Assembly (NCBI RefSeq): GCF_017569925.1
Contig: NZ_CP050854.1
Location: forward strand, 3,100,001-3,164,000
DNA: 64,000 nucleotides
Origin: Brenneria izadpanahii
GTDB taxonomy: Bacteria > Pseudomonadota > Gammaproteobacteria > Enterobacterales > Enterobacteriaceae
Direction: 5' to 3'
Position numbers and translations under genes: made by a program. The notes beneath the pieces are model-generated. The model was not told the DNA's origin. It worked only from the letters and a program-made list of their open reading frames with translations, and did no database searches. Positions 57,147-64,000 of this stretch are shown piece by piece (positions within the stretch are counted from its first letter, which is position 1; every line of letters begins with the position of its first letter).

Positions 57147-58253
57147 ATGTTTCATCGCCTATGGACACTTATCGTCAAGGAGCTCCAGTCTCTGCTGCGC
57201 GAACCGCAAACGCGCGCCATTCTGATGCTGCCGGTGATTATTCAGGTCGGCCTGTTTCCTTTCGCCGCCACGCTGGACGTGACCAACGCCACGATTGCTA
57301 TTTACAGTGAAGACAACGGCCAGGCTTCCGTTGAACTGACCCAACGCATCGCCAAAGCCAAAGCCTTCCCCAATGTGCTGTTGTTGCGCGCATCGCAGGA
57401 GATACGCCCCACGCTGGACAACCAGCGGGCATTGTTGATCGTCCGTTTTCCGCCGCAGTTTTCCCGCAATATAGCCCGCGGCGAGAGTACGTCGCTTCAG
57501 CTTATTCTGGACGGACGACACTCCAACAGCGCCCAGATCGCCGCCGGATACGTGCAGAAGATCGTTCAGGATTATCAGTTGGAACTATCGGCCGACACCC
57601 CGAAAATCAATAACAGCGAGTTGGTGGTCCGCCACTGGTATAACCCGAATCTGGATTACAAATGGTTTGTGGTGCCTTCGCTGATTGCCTTGATCACCAC
57701 CATCGGCGTGCTGATCGTCACCGCGCTTTCGGTCGCCCGCGAACGGGAACAAGGAACGCTGGAACAGCTATTGGTGTCGCCGCTGTCGACCTGGCAGATA
57801 TTTGTCGGCAAAGCGGTGCCGGCCCTTATCGTCGCCACCTTCCAGGCCACCATTGTGCTGCTGGCCGGGATATTCGCCTACCAGATCCCCTTTGCCGGTT
57901 CGCTGCTGCTGTTCTACCCCACCATCCTGATTTACGGCCTGTCGCTGGTTGGATTCGGGCTGTTTATCTCTTCGCTCTGCTCCACCCAGCAGCAGGCGTT
58001 TATCGGCGTGTTCGTGTTTCTGATGCCGGCGATCCTGTTGTCCGGCTATGTCTCCCCGGTGGAGAATATGCCGCAGTGGTTACAAAACGCCACCTGGATT
58101 AACCCTATCCGCCATTTCACGGAAATCACCAAGCAGATCTACCTGAAAGACGCGGATTTCTCGATTATCTGGCAAAGTCTATGGCCGTTGCTGATCATTA
58201 TCGTCATCACCGGTTCCGCCGCCTATGCGATTTTCCGAAGAAAGGTTGCGTGA
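57147..58253 (+). CDS. ybhR: YbhR, ABC-2 type permease
   Basis: 368 residues, the E. coli length. Same ABC-2 plan as YbhS, with [17 protein letters not shown] before the third helix and C-terminal [14 protein letters not shown]. Last gene of the cecR-ybhGFSR operon; a perfect 20-bp palindrome at 58304-58323 follows. Confidence 0.94.
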   Translation: MFHRLWTLIVKELQSLLREPQTRAILMLPVIIQVGLFPFAATLDVTNATIAIYSEDNGQASVELTQRIAKAKAFPNVLLLRASQEIRPTLDNQRALLIVRFPPQFSRNIARGESTSLQLILDGRHSNSAQIAAGYVQKIVQDYQLELSADTPKINNSELVVRHWYNPNLDYKWFVVPSLIALITTIGVLIVTALSVAREREQGTLEQLLVSPLSTWQIFVGKAVPALIVATFQATIVLLAGIFAYQIPFAGSLLLFYPTILIYGLSLVGFGLFISSLCSTQQQAFIGVFVFLMPAILLSGYVSPVENMPQWLQNATWINPIRHFTEITKQIYLKDADFSIIWQSLWPLLIIIVITGSAAYAIFRRKVA

Positions 58254-58303
58254 CGGCTATCGGCGTGAACGGAATCCTGCTTTTTATAAGCGGAAAAATA
58301 GCA

Positions 58304-58323
58304 ACTCCCCGCATGCGGGGAGT
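58304..58323. terminator. Perfect 20-bp palindrome after ybhR
   Basis: ACTCCCCGCATGCGGGGAGT, 50 bp after the ybhR stop. Strong GC hairpin but without a T run. May end the ybh transcript or belong to the repeat cluster that follows. Confidence 0.5.
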
Positions 58324-58327
58324 GAGT

Positions 58328-58440
58328 TTGATGGCAAACCTATTGTGATGAGATTGAGATACCCGGAGCGACCACGGGGGTGAGGCGTCCCTGCGGGAAC
58401 CTCCCCCCGTGTTTCTCCTAATAACAGACTTTGTCATCAG
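58328..58440. repeat. 113-bp MITE-like element with TTGATGGCAA/TTGTCATCAG ends
   Basis: Ends TTGATGGCAA (58328-58337) and TTGTCATCAG (58431-58440) are imperfect inverted repeats and match the termini of the element after glnQ (11148-11238). The core is a long hairpin: CACGGGGGTGAGG (58373-58385) pairs with CCTCCCCCCGTG (58400-58411). No coding content. Confidence 0.55.
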
Positions 58441-58660
58441 TCTGGATTCCCCGCTCGTGGGGAGTCAGACTGTGAACAACGTTCGACACATTGCCTTCGA
58501 TACATTGCCATTAAAACCCCCTCCCATCCTTCCCCTTGTCAGGGGGAGGAGCTACGATTAAAAGCGCAGGCGTTGCTCCCTCCCCTGCGAAGGGGAGGGT
58601 TGGGGTGGGGTTAGAGCCAGAAGGAAGATCCCCGCCTGCGCGGGGATGACAATGGAAGCG
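58441..58660. repeat. Repeat mosaic between the MITE-like element and ybhL
   Basis: Contains a nested hairpin CAGTCTG...CAGACTG (about 58439-58473) around TTCCCCGCTCGTGGGGAG, then the block GTTCGACACATTGCC, a CCCCTCC/GGGGAGG inverted repeat (about 58515-58550), GGGGTTAGAGCCAGAAGG (58607-58623) and a hairpin ATCCCCGCCTGCGCGGGGAT near 58628-58648. The first and fourth of these blocks occur also in the element after glnQ. The region is a mosaic of dispersed repeat fragments. Confidence 0.5.
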
Positions 58661-58697
58661 GGAGTTAAGCATCGTGATACGAAAGCGAGCTGTAGCT

Positions 58698-59408
58698 TTA
58701 ACGGCGATTGCCGAAAATGCGCAATAGCATCAGGAACAGGTTGATGAAATCCAGATACAGCGTCAGCGCGCCGACAATCGAATATTTGCGGAAGTTATCC
58801 CGATCGTCGACCGACAGTTGCTGACCGAGGTTTTTCAATTTCTGGGTGTCATACGCCGTCAGGCCGACGAACACCACCACCCCGATATAGGTCACCGCCC
58901 ACATCAGCGCCTCGCTTTTCAGCCAGAAATTTACCAGCGAAGCCAGCACGATGCCGATCAGCGCCATGAACAGCATGCTGCCGAGGCCGCTCAAGTCGCG
59001 CTTAGTGGTGTAGCCGTACAAGCTCATGGCGCCGAACATTCCGGCGGTAATCACAAAGGTACTGGCGATCGATTCGCCGGAATAGACGATGAAAATGCTG
59101 GAGATGGTCAGTCCGGTCAGCGCCGAATAGAGCATAAACAGGCTGGTCGCCACGCCGCCGCTCAAACGCTGCACCATGCCGGAAAGAACAAACACCAGCC
59201 CCAGTTGAACGATGATCAGGCCGAAGAAAGTAATCTGGCTGGAGAAAACGAAATTGAGTATCGCCGGGGTGTTCGCGGCATACCACGACACGAACGCCGT
59301 AAGTAATAACCCGCAGGTCATCCAGCCATAGACCTGCGCCATATAGGCTTGAAGACCTGTCTGCGCGCGTTCGACAATCGAATCGCCCGAGCGTGGATAT
59401 CTATCCAT
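58698..59408 (-). CDS. ybhL: YbhL, Bax-inhibitor-1 family membrane protein
   Basis: 236 residues (234 in E. coli) with seven predicted helices and the C-terminal TAYDTQKLKN typical of the family. GLQAYMAQVYGWMTCGLLL and KRDLSGLGSMLFMALIGIVL are nearly E. coli. BI-1 proteins are inner-membrane proteins; some have pH-dependent calcium leak, and E. coli function is not settled. Sits 110 bp downstream of moaE. Confidence 0.95.
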   Translation of the reverse strand: MDRYPRSGDSIVERAQTGLQAYMAQVYGWMTCGLLLTAFVSWYAANTPAILNFVFSSQITFFGLIIVQLGLVFVLSGMVQRLSGGVATSLFMLYSALTGLTISSIFIVYSGESIASTFVITAGMFGAMSLYGYTTKRDLSGLGSMLFMALIGIVLASLVNFWLKSEALMWAVTYIGVVVFVGLTAYDTQKLKNLGQQLSVDDRDNFRKYSIVGALTLYLDFINLFLMLLRIFGNRR

Positions 59409-59517
59409 GATGCTACCTTTGTTTGCAGTAAGTTATACATAAGAGACGGAGCGTCTCGCCTTCTTTTATCCTAACACATAAACGCCGCTCCGGCCGAAGC
59501 CGGACGCCGATGCGCCG

Positions 59518-59970
59518 CTACCAGCGCCGGGCCGCCTGCCGGTCGCTGTCGCGGGACTCGACCCAGCGCTCCCCGTCCGGCGTGGCCTCGCGTTTCCAGA
59601 ACGGCGCCCGTGTTTTGAGATAGTCCATAATGAACTGCGCCGCCTCAAAGGCCGCGCTGCGGTGGGCGGCGCTGACGCCGACGAACACAATGTCGTCGCC
59701 CGGATAGAGCTCGCCGATCCGGTGAATAACGCTAACGCGCGGCAACGTCCAGCGCCCGCGGGCCAGTTCGATGATTTCAGCCAGCGCTTTTTCCGTCATG
59801 CCGGGATAATGCTCCAGCGTCAGCGCGCTGACGCTCCGGTCCAGATTATGATTGCGCACCTTACCGGTAAAGGTCACTACCGCGCCGTCCTCATCGCACT
59901 GGGACAGCCACTGATATTCATCGCCGACGTTAAAATTGTCTGCGCTTACGCGAATGCGCGTCTCAACCAT
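59518..59970 (-). CDS. moaE: Molybdopterin synthase catalytic subunit MoaE
   Basis: 150 residues, same as E. coli. DEDGAVVTFTGKVRNHN, ALTLEHYPGMTEKALAEI and the catalytic AHRSAAFEAAQFIMDYLKT with the K of KTRAPFWKRE are conserved. It converts cPMP to molybdopterin with sulfur from MoaD. ATG at 59970 with GGAGG six bases upstream; its start overlaps no coding sequence but lies two bases after the moaD stop. Confidence 0.97.
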   Translation of the reverse strand: MVETRIRVSADNFNVGDEYQWLSQCDEDGAVVTFTGKVRNHNLDRSVSALTLEHYPGMTEKALAEIIELARGRWTLPRVSVIHRIGELYPGDDIVFVGVSAAHRSAAFEAAQFIMDYLKTRAPFWKREATPDGERWVESRDSDRQAARRW

Positions 59971-59972
59971 GT

Positions 59973-60218
59973 TCAACCTCCCGTTACCGGCGGGAAAAAA
60001 GCCACCTCGTCGCCATCCCGCAGCGGATGTTGCATGTCCACCAGCGACTGGTTAACCGCCGCCAGCAGCTTTCCGGATTCCAACGCCAGCGCCCAGCGAT
60101 TTCCCCGTTCGCATAACGCCTGCCGCAGATCGTCCACCGTGGCGTATTCCGCTTTCAGCGTCAGGCTCTCGGTGTCGGTCAGTTCGCGTACCTGAGCAAA
60201 AAACAGCACGTTGATCAT
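59973..60218 (-). CDS. moaD: Molybdopterin synthase sulfur carrier MoaD
   Basis: 81 residues, ubiquitin-like fold ending in the required GG (FFPPVTGG). The terminal glycine is thiocarboxylated by MoeB and donates sulfur in the MoaE complex. It overlaps moaC by four bases. Confidence 0.96.
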   Translation of the reverse strand: MINVLFFAQVRELTDTESLTLKAEYATVDDLRQALCERGNRWALALESGKLLAAVNQSLVDMQHPLRDGDEVAFFPPVTGG

Positions 60219-60697
60219 GATGTCTCCGCTTTGAAATCGCCTGATTTGCCGCCGCTTTTCGCCAACAGACGCACCGGGCCAATCACCATATCCTTCTGCA
60301 CGGCCTTACACATGTCGTAAATCGTCAACGCCGCGACCGACGCCGCCGTCAGCGCTTCCATCTCAACGCCGGTTTTACCGGTCAAACGGCACAGCGATTC
60401 AATGCGCACCCGGCTATGTTCGGGCTGGGCCTCAAGTTCAACCGCCACTTTGCTCAGCAACAGCGGATGACAGAGCGGGATCAGTTCCCAAGTGCGTTTT
60501 GCCGCCTGGATGCCGGCGATACGCGCGGTGGCGAATACATCCCCTTTGTGATGGCTGCCGTCGATAATCATCGACAGCGTCTGCGGGGCCATTTCAACAA
60601 AGGCTTCCGCCCTGGCTTCGCGCACGGTATCGGCTTTGGCGGACACATCCACCATCGAAGCCTCGCCGGCGGCGTTAATATGCGACAGTTGCGACAT
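60215..60697 (-). CDS. moaC: Cyclic pyranopterin monophosphate synthase MoaC
   Basis: 160 residues (161 in E. coli). [35 protein letters not shown] and the catalytic lysine in MCKAVQKDM are conserved. It forms cPMP from the MoaA product. Seven bases separate it from moaB; four-base overlap with moaD. Confidence 0.97.
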   Translation of the reverse strand: MSQLSHINAAGEASMVDVSAKADTVREARAEAFVEMAPQTLSMIIDGSHHKGDVFATARIAGIQAAKRTWELIPLCHPLLLSKVAVELEAQPEHSRVRIESLCRLTGKTGVEMEALTAASVAALTIYDMCKAVQKDMVIGPVRLLAKSGGKSGDFKAETS

Positions 60698-60704
60698 GAT
60701 TTCG

Positions 60705-61217
60705 TTACTTTTTCAGATGGGGATAAAAGTTACAGGGTTTCTGGCGGGCGTCCAGCTGCGGCTGAATAATGTGCTCCCAGGCGGTTTGACAGGCGCGGGT
60801 CGACCCCGGCATGGCGAAAATCACCGTCTGATTGGCCAGACCGGCAATCGCGCGCGACTGTATGGTGGCGGTGCCGATGTCCTCATACGACACCATGCGA
60901 AACAGCTCGCCAAAGCCTTCGATCTCACGATCGAACAACACGCCGATCGCTTCCGGCGTCACATCGCCGGGGGTAAACCCGGTGCCGCCGTTGATCAGGA
61001 TCGCCTGAACATCGTCGCTGGCGATCCAGGCCGATACCTGCGCCCTGATCTGATAGCGATTTTCTTTAACAATGCCGCTGGCGACAATATGATGCCCGGC
61101 GGACTGCGCGGCCTCGCGCAGATAGTCGCCGGAGGTATCGTCAGCGGCGGTACGCCGATCCGACACGGTAAGCACCGCAATATTAAGCGGAATAAATTCG
61201 CTACTGACCTTGCTCAT
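60705..61217 (-). CDS. moaB: Molybdenum cofactor biosynthesis protein MoaB
   Basis: 170 residues (E. coli 170). A MogA-like fold with [15 protein letters not shown] and [13 protein letters not shown] for pterin/phosphate binding. Its exact role in Enterobacteria is unclear; it is usually dispensable. Lies 41 bp downstream of moaA. Confidence 0.95.
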   Translation of the reverse strand: MSKVSSEFIPLNIAVLTVSDRRTAADDTSGDYLREAAQSAGHHIVASGIVKENRYQIRAQVSAWIASDDVQAILINGGTGFTPGDVTPEAIGVLFDREIEGFGELFRMVSYEDIGTATIQSRAIAGLANQTVIFAMPGSTRACQTAWEHIIQPQLDARQKPCNFYPHLKK

Positions 61218-61258
61218 AACTGACTCCTTACGAAATACGTTGAATTCCCGGCCTGGGT

Positions 61259-62248
61259 TTAACCGCCGATAAACGATAGATTCTGCGTGATGCCGCTGTT
61301 CCCTTGATGCAGGAAATGGGTCTGCTTCTTGTACGATAACCCGCCTGAAATACGCATTTTCAGCGCATCAAGCTGATCGTCGTCGGCCATCAAATCACGT
61401 AACGGGATCCCCTGCTCGCCAAACAAACAGAGATGAAGATTGCCGATGGCGGAAACACGCAGGCGGTTGCAGCTCTGACAGAAATCTTTCGCGTAGGGCA
61501 TGATAAGTCCGATCTCGCCCTGATAATCAGCGTGCCGGAACACGCGCGCCGGGCCGTCGCTGCGGCCGCGCGGCTGTTCGCTCCACCCTTGTTGCAACAG
61601 TTTCTGAAGAATAACCTCGCCGGAAATGTGATGCTGCTGAAAGAGACGTCCCCCGTCGCCGGTTTCCATCAGTTCGATAAAGCGCAGCTGAATCGGCCGC
61701 GCCTTAATCCATTGGAGAAAGGTGTGCAGGCTGGCGTCATTAACGTCGCGCATCAGTACGGTATTCACTTTGACCTTGCTGAAGCCGCACGCGAAAGCCG
61801 CATCGATCCCCGCCATCACCTGACGGAACTTATCCTGTCCGGTAATGGCATGAAACTGCCGGGCATCCAGACTATCCACGCTGACATTCACGCTGGTCAG
61901 CCCGGCTTCGCGCCAGCGGGAGATATCACGGGCAAGGCGATAGCCATTGGTGGTGACGGCCAAGGTGCGGATCGCCGGATTTTCGCGGATCGCGGCGATG
62001 ATATCGACAAAATCGCGGCGCAAAGAGGGTTCCCCGCCGGTGAGACGCACTTTCTCCGTGCCTAATTCGGCAAACGCGCGGCTAACGCGACGGATTTCGT
62101 CGAGAGACAGAAAGCGGCGTGAGCTATCGCCATTCGGCTTATAACCATCCGGCAGGCAGTAGGTACAACGAAAGTTACAGACATCAGTTATCGACAGACG
62201 CAAATAGTAAAATTTGCGCGCGAACGCATCGGTCAGTTGACTAACCAT
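61259..62248 (-). CDS. moaA: GTP 3',8-cyclase MoaA
   Basis: 329 residues (E. coli 329). The radical-SAM cluster C24-x3-C28-x2-C31 lies in [16 protein letters not shown]; a second [4Fe-4S] site is in [19 protein letters not shown]. The C-terminal GG, needed for activity, is present (SFIGG). It turns GTP into 3',8-cH2GTP, the first Moco step. ATG at 62248 gives the E. coli start; the open frame extends 22 codons into the riboswitch leader. Confidence 0.97.
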   Translation of the reverse strand: MVSQLTDAFARKFYYLRLSITDVCNFRCTYCLPDGYKPNGDSSRRFLSLDEIRRVSRAFAELGTEKVRLTGGEPSLRRDFVDIIAAIRENPAIRTLAVTTNGYRLARDISRWREAGLTSVNVSVDSLDARQFHAITGQDKFRQVMAGIDAAFACGFSKVKVNTVLMRDVNDASLHTFLQWIKARPIQLRFIELMETGDGGRLFQQHHISGEVILQKLLQQGWSEQPRGRSDGPARVFRHADYQGEIGLIMPYAKDFCQSCNRLRVSAIGNLHLCLFGEQGIPLRDLMADDDQLDALKMRISGGLSYKKQTHFLHQGNSGITQNLSFIGG

Positions 62249-62372
62249 AAACACCTTTCCAAATACGGGAGATGCAGGCATTTCTACCTCGCACCCTGGT
62301 GACGCTAAGGTCACGGCCAGGGCGCCCTATGATGCGCAACGCACACACCACTTAGGCGCCAAGGCTAGGAGT
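62249..62372 (-). ncRNA. Moco riboswitch-like leader of moaA
   Basis: The leftward leader has the P1-type end GGAAAGGTG just before the moaA start, as in the E. coli moaA leader, and a main helix from GGCGCCCTGG to CCAGGGTGC (62291-62324 on the plus strand) with a GGCCGTGAC segment in the loop. The region upstream (GGCGCCTAAGTGGTG) can continue the stem. This agrees with my memory of the Moco RNA motif; structure-based scoring was not possible. Confidence 0.7.
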
Positions 62373-62389
62373 TTGATTCCAGTCTATTA

Positions 62390-62408
62390 TTTGACAACTA
62401 TAGTCAAA
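62390..62408. promoter_or_regulatory. Palindrome in the moaA promoter region
   Basis: TTTGACAACTATAGTCAAA: half-sites TTTGAC and GTCAAA with a seven-base spacer, 142 bp before the moaA ATG. Spacing differs from FNR (four bases) and the sequence differs from ModE, so the binder is unknown. It overlaps likely -35/-10 sequence. Confidence 0.5.
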
Positions 62409-62657
62409 CAATACAGACGCGGAACCGTGATTTTCGTAACAAAGTCTACCGCCAAACACCGTGCTCCGTCACTTTAAAATACGATATGTACTTTGATATA
62501 TAACGGTTTTTCTTTATTACCAAGGTACAGAATACGCGAAAATAGTTTGTGGAAACTGTCACAGGTCACACCTGCGAGATGATCTTTCGCCTTTTATAGC
62601 GAAATCGGCTACCTTACCGGCGGCAGTTGTCACTTCAGTTCAGTTATAAGGGTTTCT

Positions 62658-63596
62658 ATGTTCAAACGCACGTTGGCCGATCTTGATCGGGTTGTCGCCC
62701 TGGGGGGCGGACACGGCTTAGGTCGGGTAATGTCTTCGCTTTCCTCGCTGGGTTCCCGTCTGACCGGGATTGTCACCACCACGGACAACGGCGGCTCGAC
62801 CGGAAGAATTCGCCGCGCCGAGGGCGGCATAGCCTGGGGCGATACCCGTAACTGCCTGAATCAGTTGATTACCACGCCGAGCGTCGCCTCCGCCATGTTT
62901 GAATACCGCTTTAACGGCAGCGGCGAGCTGGCGGGGCATAATCTGGGCAACCTGATGCTAAAGGCGCTCGATAATTTGAGCGTTCGGCCGTTGGAAGCCA
63001 TTAATCTGCTGCGTAATCTCTTAAAAGTGGACGCCTTCCTCATTCCGATGTCCGAACAGCCGGTTGATTTAATGGCGATAGATGAACAAGGCAATCCCGT
63101 CTATGGCGAAGTTGAAGTCGATCAGCTCCCTACCTTACCGCAGGATCTGATGCTGTTCCCCTCCGTCACCGCCCCGCTTGAGGCGCTGGACGCTATTTCC
63201 TCGGCCGATCTGATCCTGATCGGCCCCGGCAGCTTTTTGACCAGTCTGATGCCGCCGCTGCTGCTCGACGATCTCAGCCATGCTCTGAGCGGCACCGCCG
63301 CGCCTATCATTTATATCGATAATCTTGGCCGCGAGCTCAGCCCAAGCGCCGCCGGCATGACGCTGCAACAGAAACTGGAAATGATGGAGAAGCATATCGG
63401 CGCGGGACGCATAAACGTTATTATCATGCCGCCCGGCCCGGCGGCGGCGCCCGACGGCTGCATTCTGATCCAGCAGCCGTTGGAAGCGGCCGACATCGCC
63501 TACCGCCACGACAGGAAGTTACTCTACGCCGCCATTGAAAAAGGGTTATCCGCCTTAACGTCAACCGAACAAACGCGCTCGTTCGGAGCTTATTGA
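62658..63596 (+). CDS. ybhK: YvcK/YbhK-family gluconeogenesis factor
   Basis: 312 residues (302 in E. coli) of the CofD/YvcK fold. The nucleotide-binding [30 protein letters not shown] and [15 protein letters not shown] are conserved. YvcK proteins bind UDP-sugars and affect cell shape and carbon metabolism in Gram-positives; the role here is inferred only. It is divergent from moaA, as in E. coli. AAGGG lies before ATG. Confidence 0.94.
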   Translation: MFKRTLADLDRVVALGGGHGLGRVMSSLSSLGSRLTGIVTTTDNGGSTGRIRRAEGGIAWGDTRNCLNQLITTPSVASAMFEYRFNGSGELAGHNLGNLMLKALDNLSVRPLEAINLLRNLLKVDAFLIPMSEQPVDLMAIDEQGNPVYGEVEVDQLPTLPQDLMLFPSVTAPLEALDAISSADLILIGPGSFLTSLMPPLLLDDLSHALSGTAAPIIYIDNLGRELSPSAAGMTLQQKLEMMEKHIGAGRINVIIMPPGPAAAPDGCILIQQPLEAADIAYRHDRKLLYAAIEKGLSALTSTEQTRSFGAY

Positions 63597-63939
63597 TTAT
63601 TAACGTATGGCAATTGGCTATGTTAAACCGAATATTTCACGTCTTATCATTCATCGATTGATTAACGGGTAGTATCTGCGCACTTCGGGTTGTGATTATA
63701 AACGCCGCCCGCGGCAAGCAGACGCCCTGCCATTCCCTTTTCATCCTCAATATTTCACGGGTTAGGCGCGGGGAGGATTAATTTCCCCCCGACCTAAGCT
63801 GCCCAGTTGATGTTTTTTCCTCATATCCAAAGCCAAATTTCTTATTGGCTAATTATTAGCCTGCTTCATAAACTGACTCTGGTTAAGCATCCTAGTCTTA
63901 GGCTGTGAGCAGCTCACAGAATGTATTAAGGATCTCCAG
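63597..63939. promoter_or_regulatory. 343-bp region before the last partial gene
   Basis: No gene seen. It holds a GGGGAGG...CCCC hairpin at about 63762-63788 that could end ybhK, and a perfect palindrome CTGTGAGC-A-GCTCACAG at 63903-63919, 20 bp before the next start. The latter resembles a CRP site but with five bases, not six, between TGTGA and TCACA. Confidence 0.45.
63903..63919. promoter_or_regulatory. Palindromic operator candidate before the last gene
   Basis: CTGTGAGC-A-GCTCACAG, a perfect 17-bp inverted repeat immediately upstream of the AAGGA ribosome site at 63928-63932. It could be a hairpin in the leader or an operator. See the surrounding gap entry. Confidence 0.4.
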
Positions 63940-64000
63940 ATGGTTACGCTTTCACCAGAAAAAAACGCCGGAGTGTCGCAGGGCGACTCGGCCTGGCTCC
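63940..64000 (+). CDS. Unidentified gene, 5' end only
   Basis: ATG at 63940 with AAGGA seven bases upstream; the frame is open to the window end (20 residues, MVTLSPEKNAGVSQGDSAWL). It has no hydrophobic segment yet and cannot be assigned. Confidence 0.6.
   Translation, partial: MVTLSPEKNAGVSQGDSAWL

Larger units (their letters stand above)
62249..62657. promoter_or_regulatory. Divergent leader region moaA-ybhK
   Basis: A 409-bp gap: the Moco riboswitch-like leader and palindrome for moaA to the left, and the AT-rich start region of ybhK to the right (about 62440-62657). No gene seen. Confidence 0.5.

Noticed and set aside
1..64000. CRISPR array, prophage, IS transposase, tRNA or rRNA genes
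   Set aside because: No regularly spaced repeats, integrase or transposase frames, tRNA-like cloverleaf or rRNA sequence was recognised while reading.

Overview
The window is chromosomal DNA of a gamma-proteobacterium of the order Enterobacterales. Many proteins are close to full-length matches, from memory, to E. coli proteins of the 17-18 min region: OmpX, RhtA, Dps, GlnHPQ, YbiB, DinG, RhlE, CecR, YbhGFSR, YbhL, MoaABCDE and YbhK. The accessory genes (class IV adenylate cyclase, mmuPM, a periplasmic FAD/FMN reductase set, a FecBCDE-type siderophore uptake cluster) fit the Pectobacteriaceae (Brenneria, Pectobacterium, Dickeya, Lonsdalea) best. That family-level placement is an inference. 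I saw no rRNA, tRNA, CRISPR array, prophage or IS transposase gene.

Layout. 1-5150: an operon on the minus strand encoding an orphan amino-acid binding protein, PxpB, PxpC, a divergent PxpA and a LysR regulator, with a divergent EamA transporter. 5288-11122: ompX, rhtA, a small P-loop kinase, dps and the glutamine importer glnHPQ. 11272-16491: an M3 oligopeptidase, ybiB and dinG. 16676-30909: mostly accessory genes (AraC/LysE pair, idi, bglX, class III aminotransferase with a DeoR regulator, GST, pbpG, LysE/LysR pair) ending in an FMN-binding protein and the first of two tandem FAD flavoproteins. 31318-43661: the second flavoprotein, class IV adenylate cyclase, the S-methylmethionine operon mmuP-mmuM plus an unknown gene behind a MetJ box, dusC, an orphan dppA, pepT and an AraC/EamA pair. 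43805-58253: rhlE, a seven-gene siderophore-iron uptake and release cluster behind a Fur box, then cecR-ybhGFSR. 58698-63596: ybhL, the molybdenum cofactor operon moaABCDE with a Moco-riboswitch-like leader, and ybhK. The last 61 bases start an unidentified gene.

How the genes work together. Nitrogen and amino-acid handling dominates: glutamine import (glnHPQ), 5-oxoproline breakdown (pxp set), peptide uptake and hydrolysis (dppA, pepT, M3 peptidase), S-methylmethionine salvage (mmuPM) and five exporters of the RhtB/LysE or EamA type. Iron supply is covered by the TonB receptor, FecBCDE-type importer and FhuF-like reductase, and iron storage by Dps. The two secreted FAD flavoproteins and the FMN-binding protein look like a periplasmic fumarate-reductase-like respiratory module without haem.

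The most interesting structures are: a family of short intergenic elements with TTGATGRCAA/TTGTCATCA termini (copies after glnQ and after ybhR); a related repeat apparently read in frame inside a LysE-type exporter; the haem-less flavoprotein module with a complete fumarate-reductase residue pattern in both copies; a PxpA with altered active-site motifs in an operon with an orphan binding protein; and the siderophore cluster that separates cecR from rhlE, which are neighbours in E. coli.
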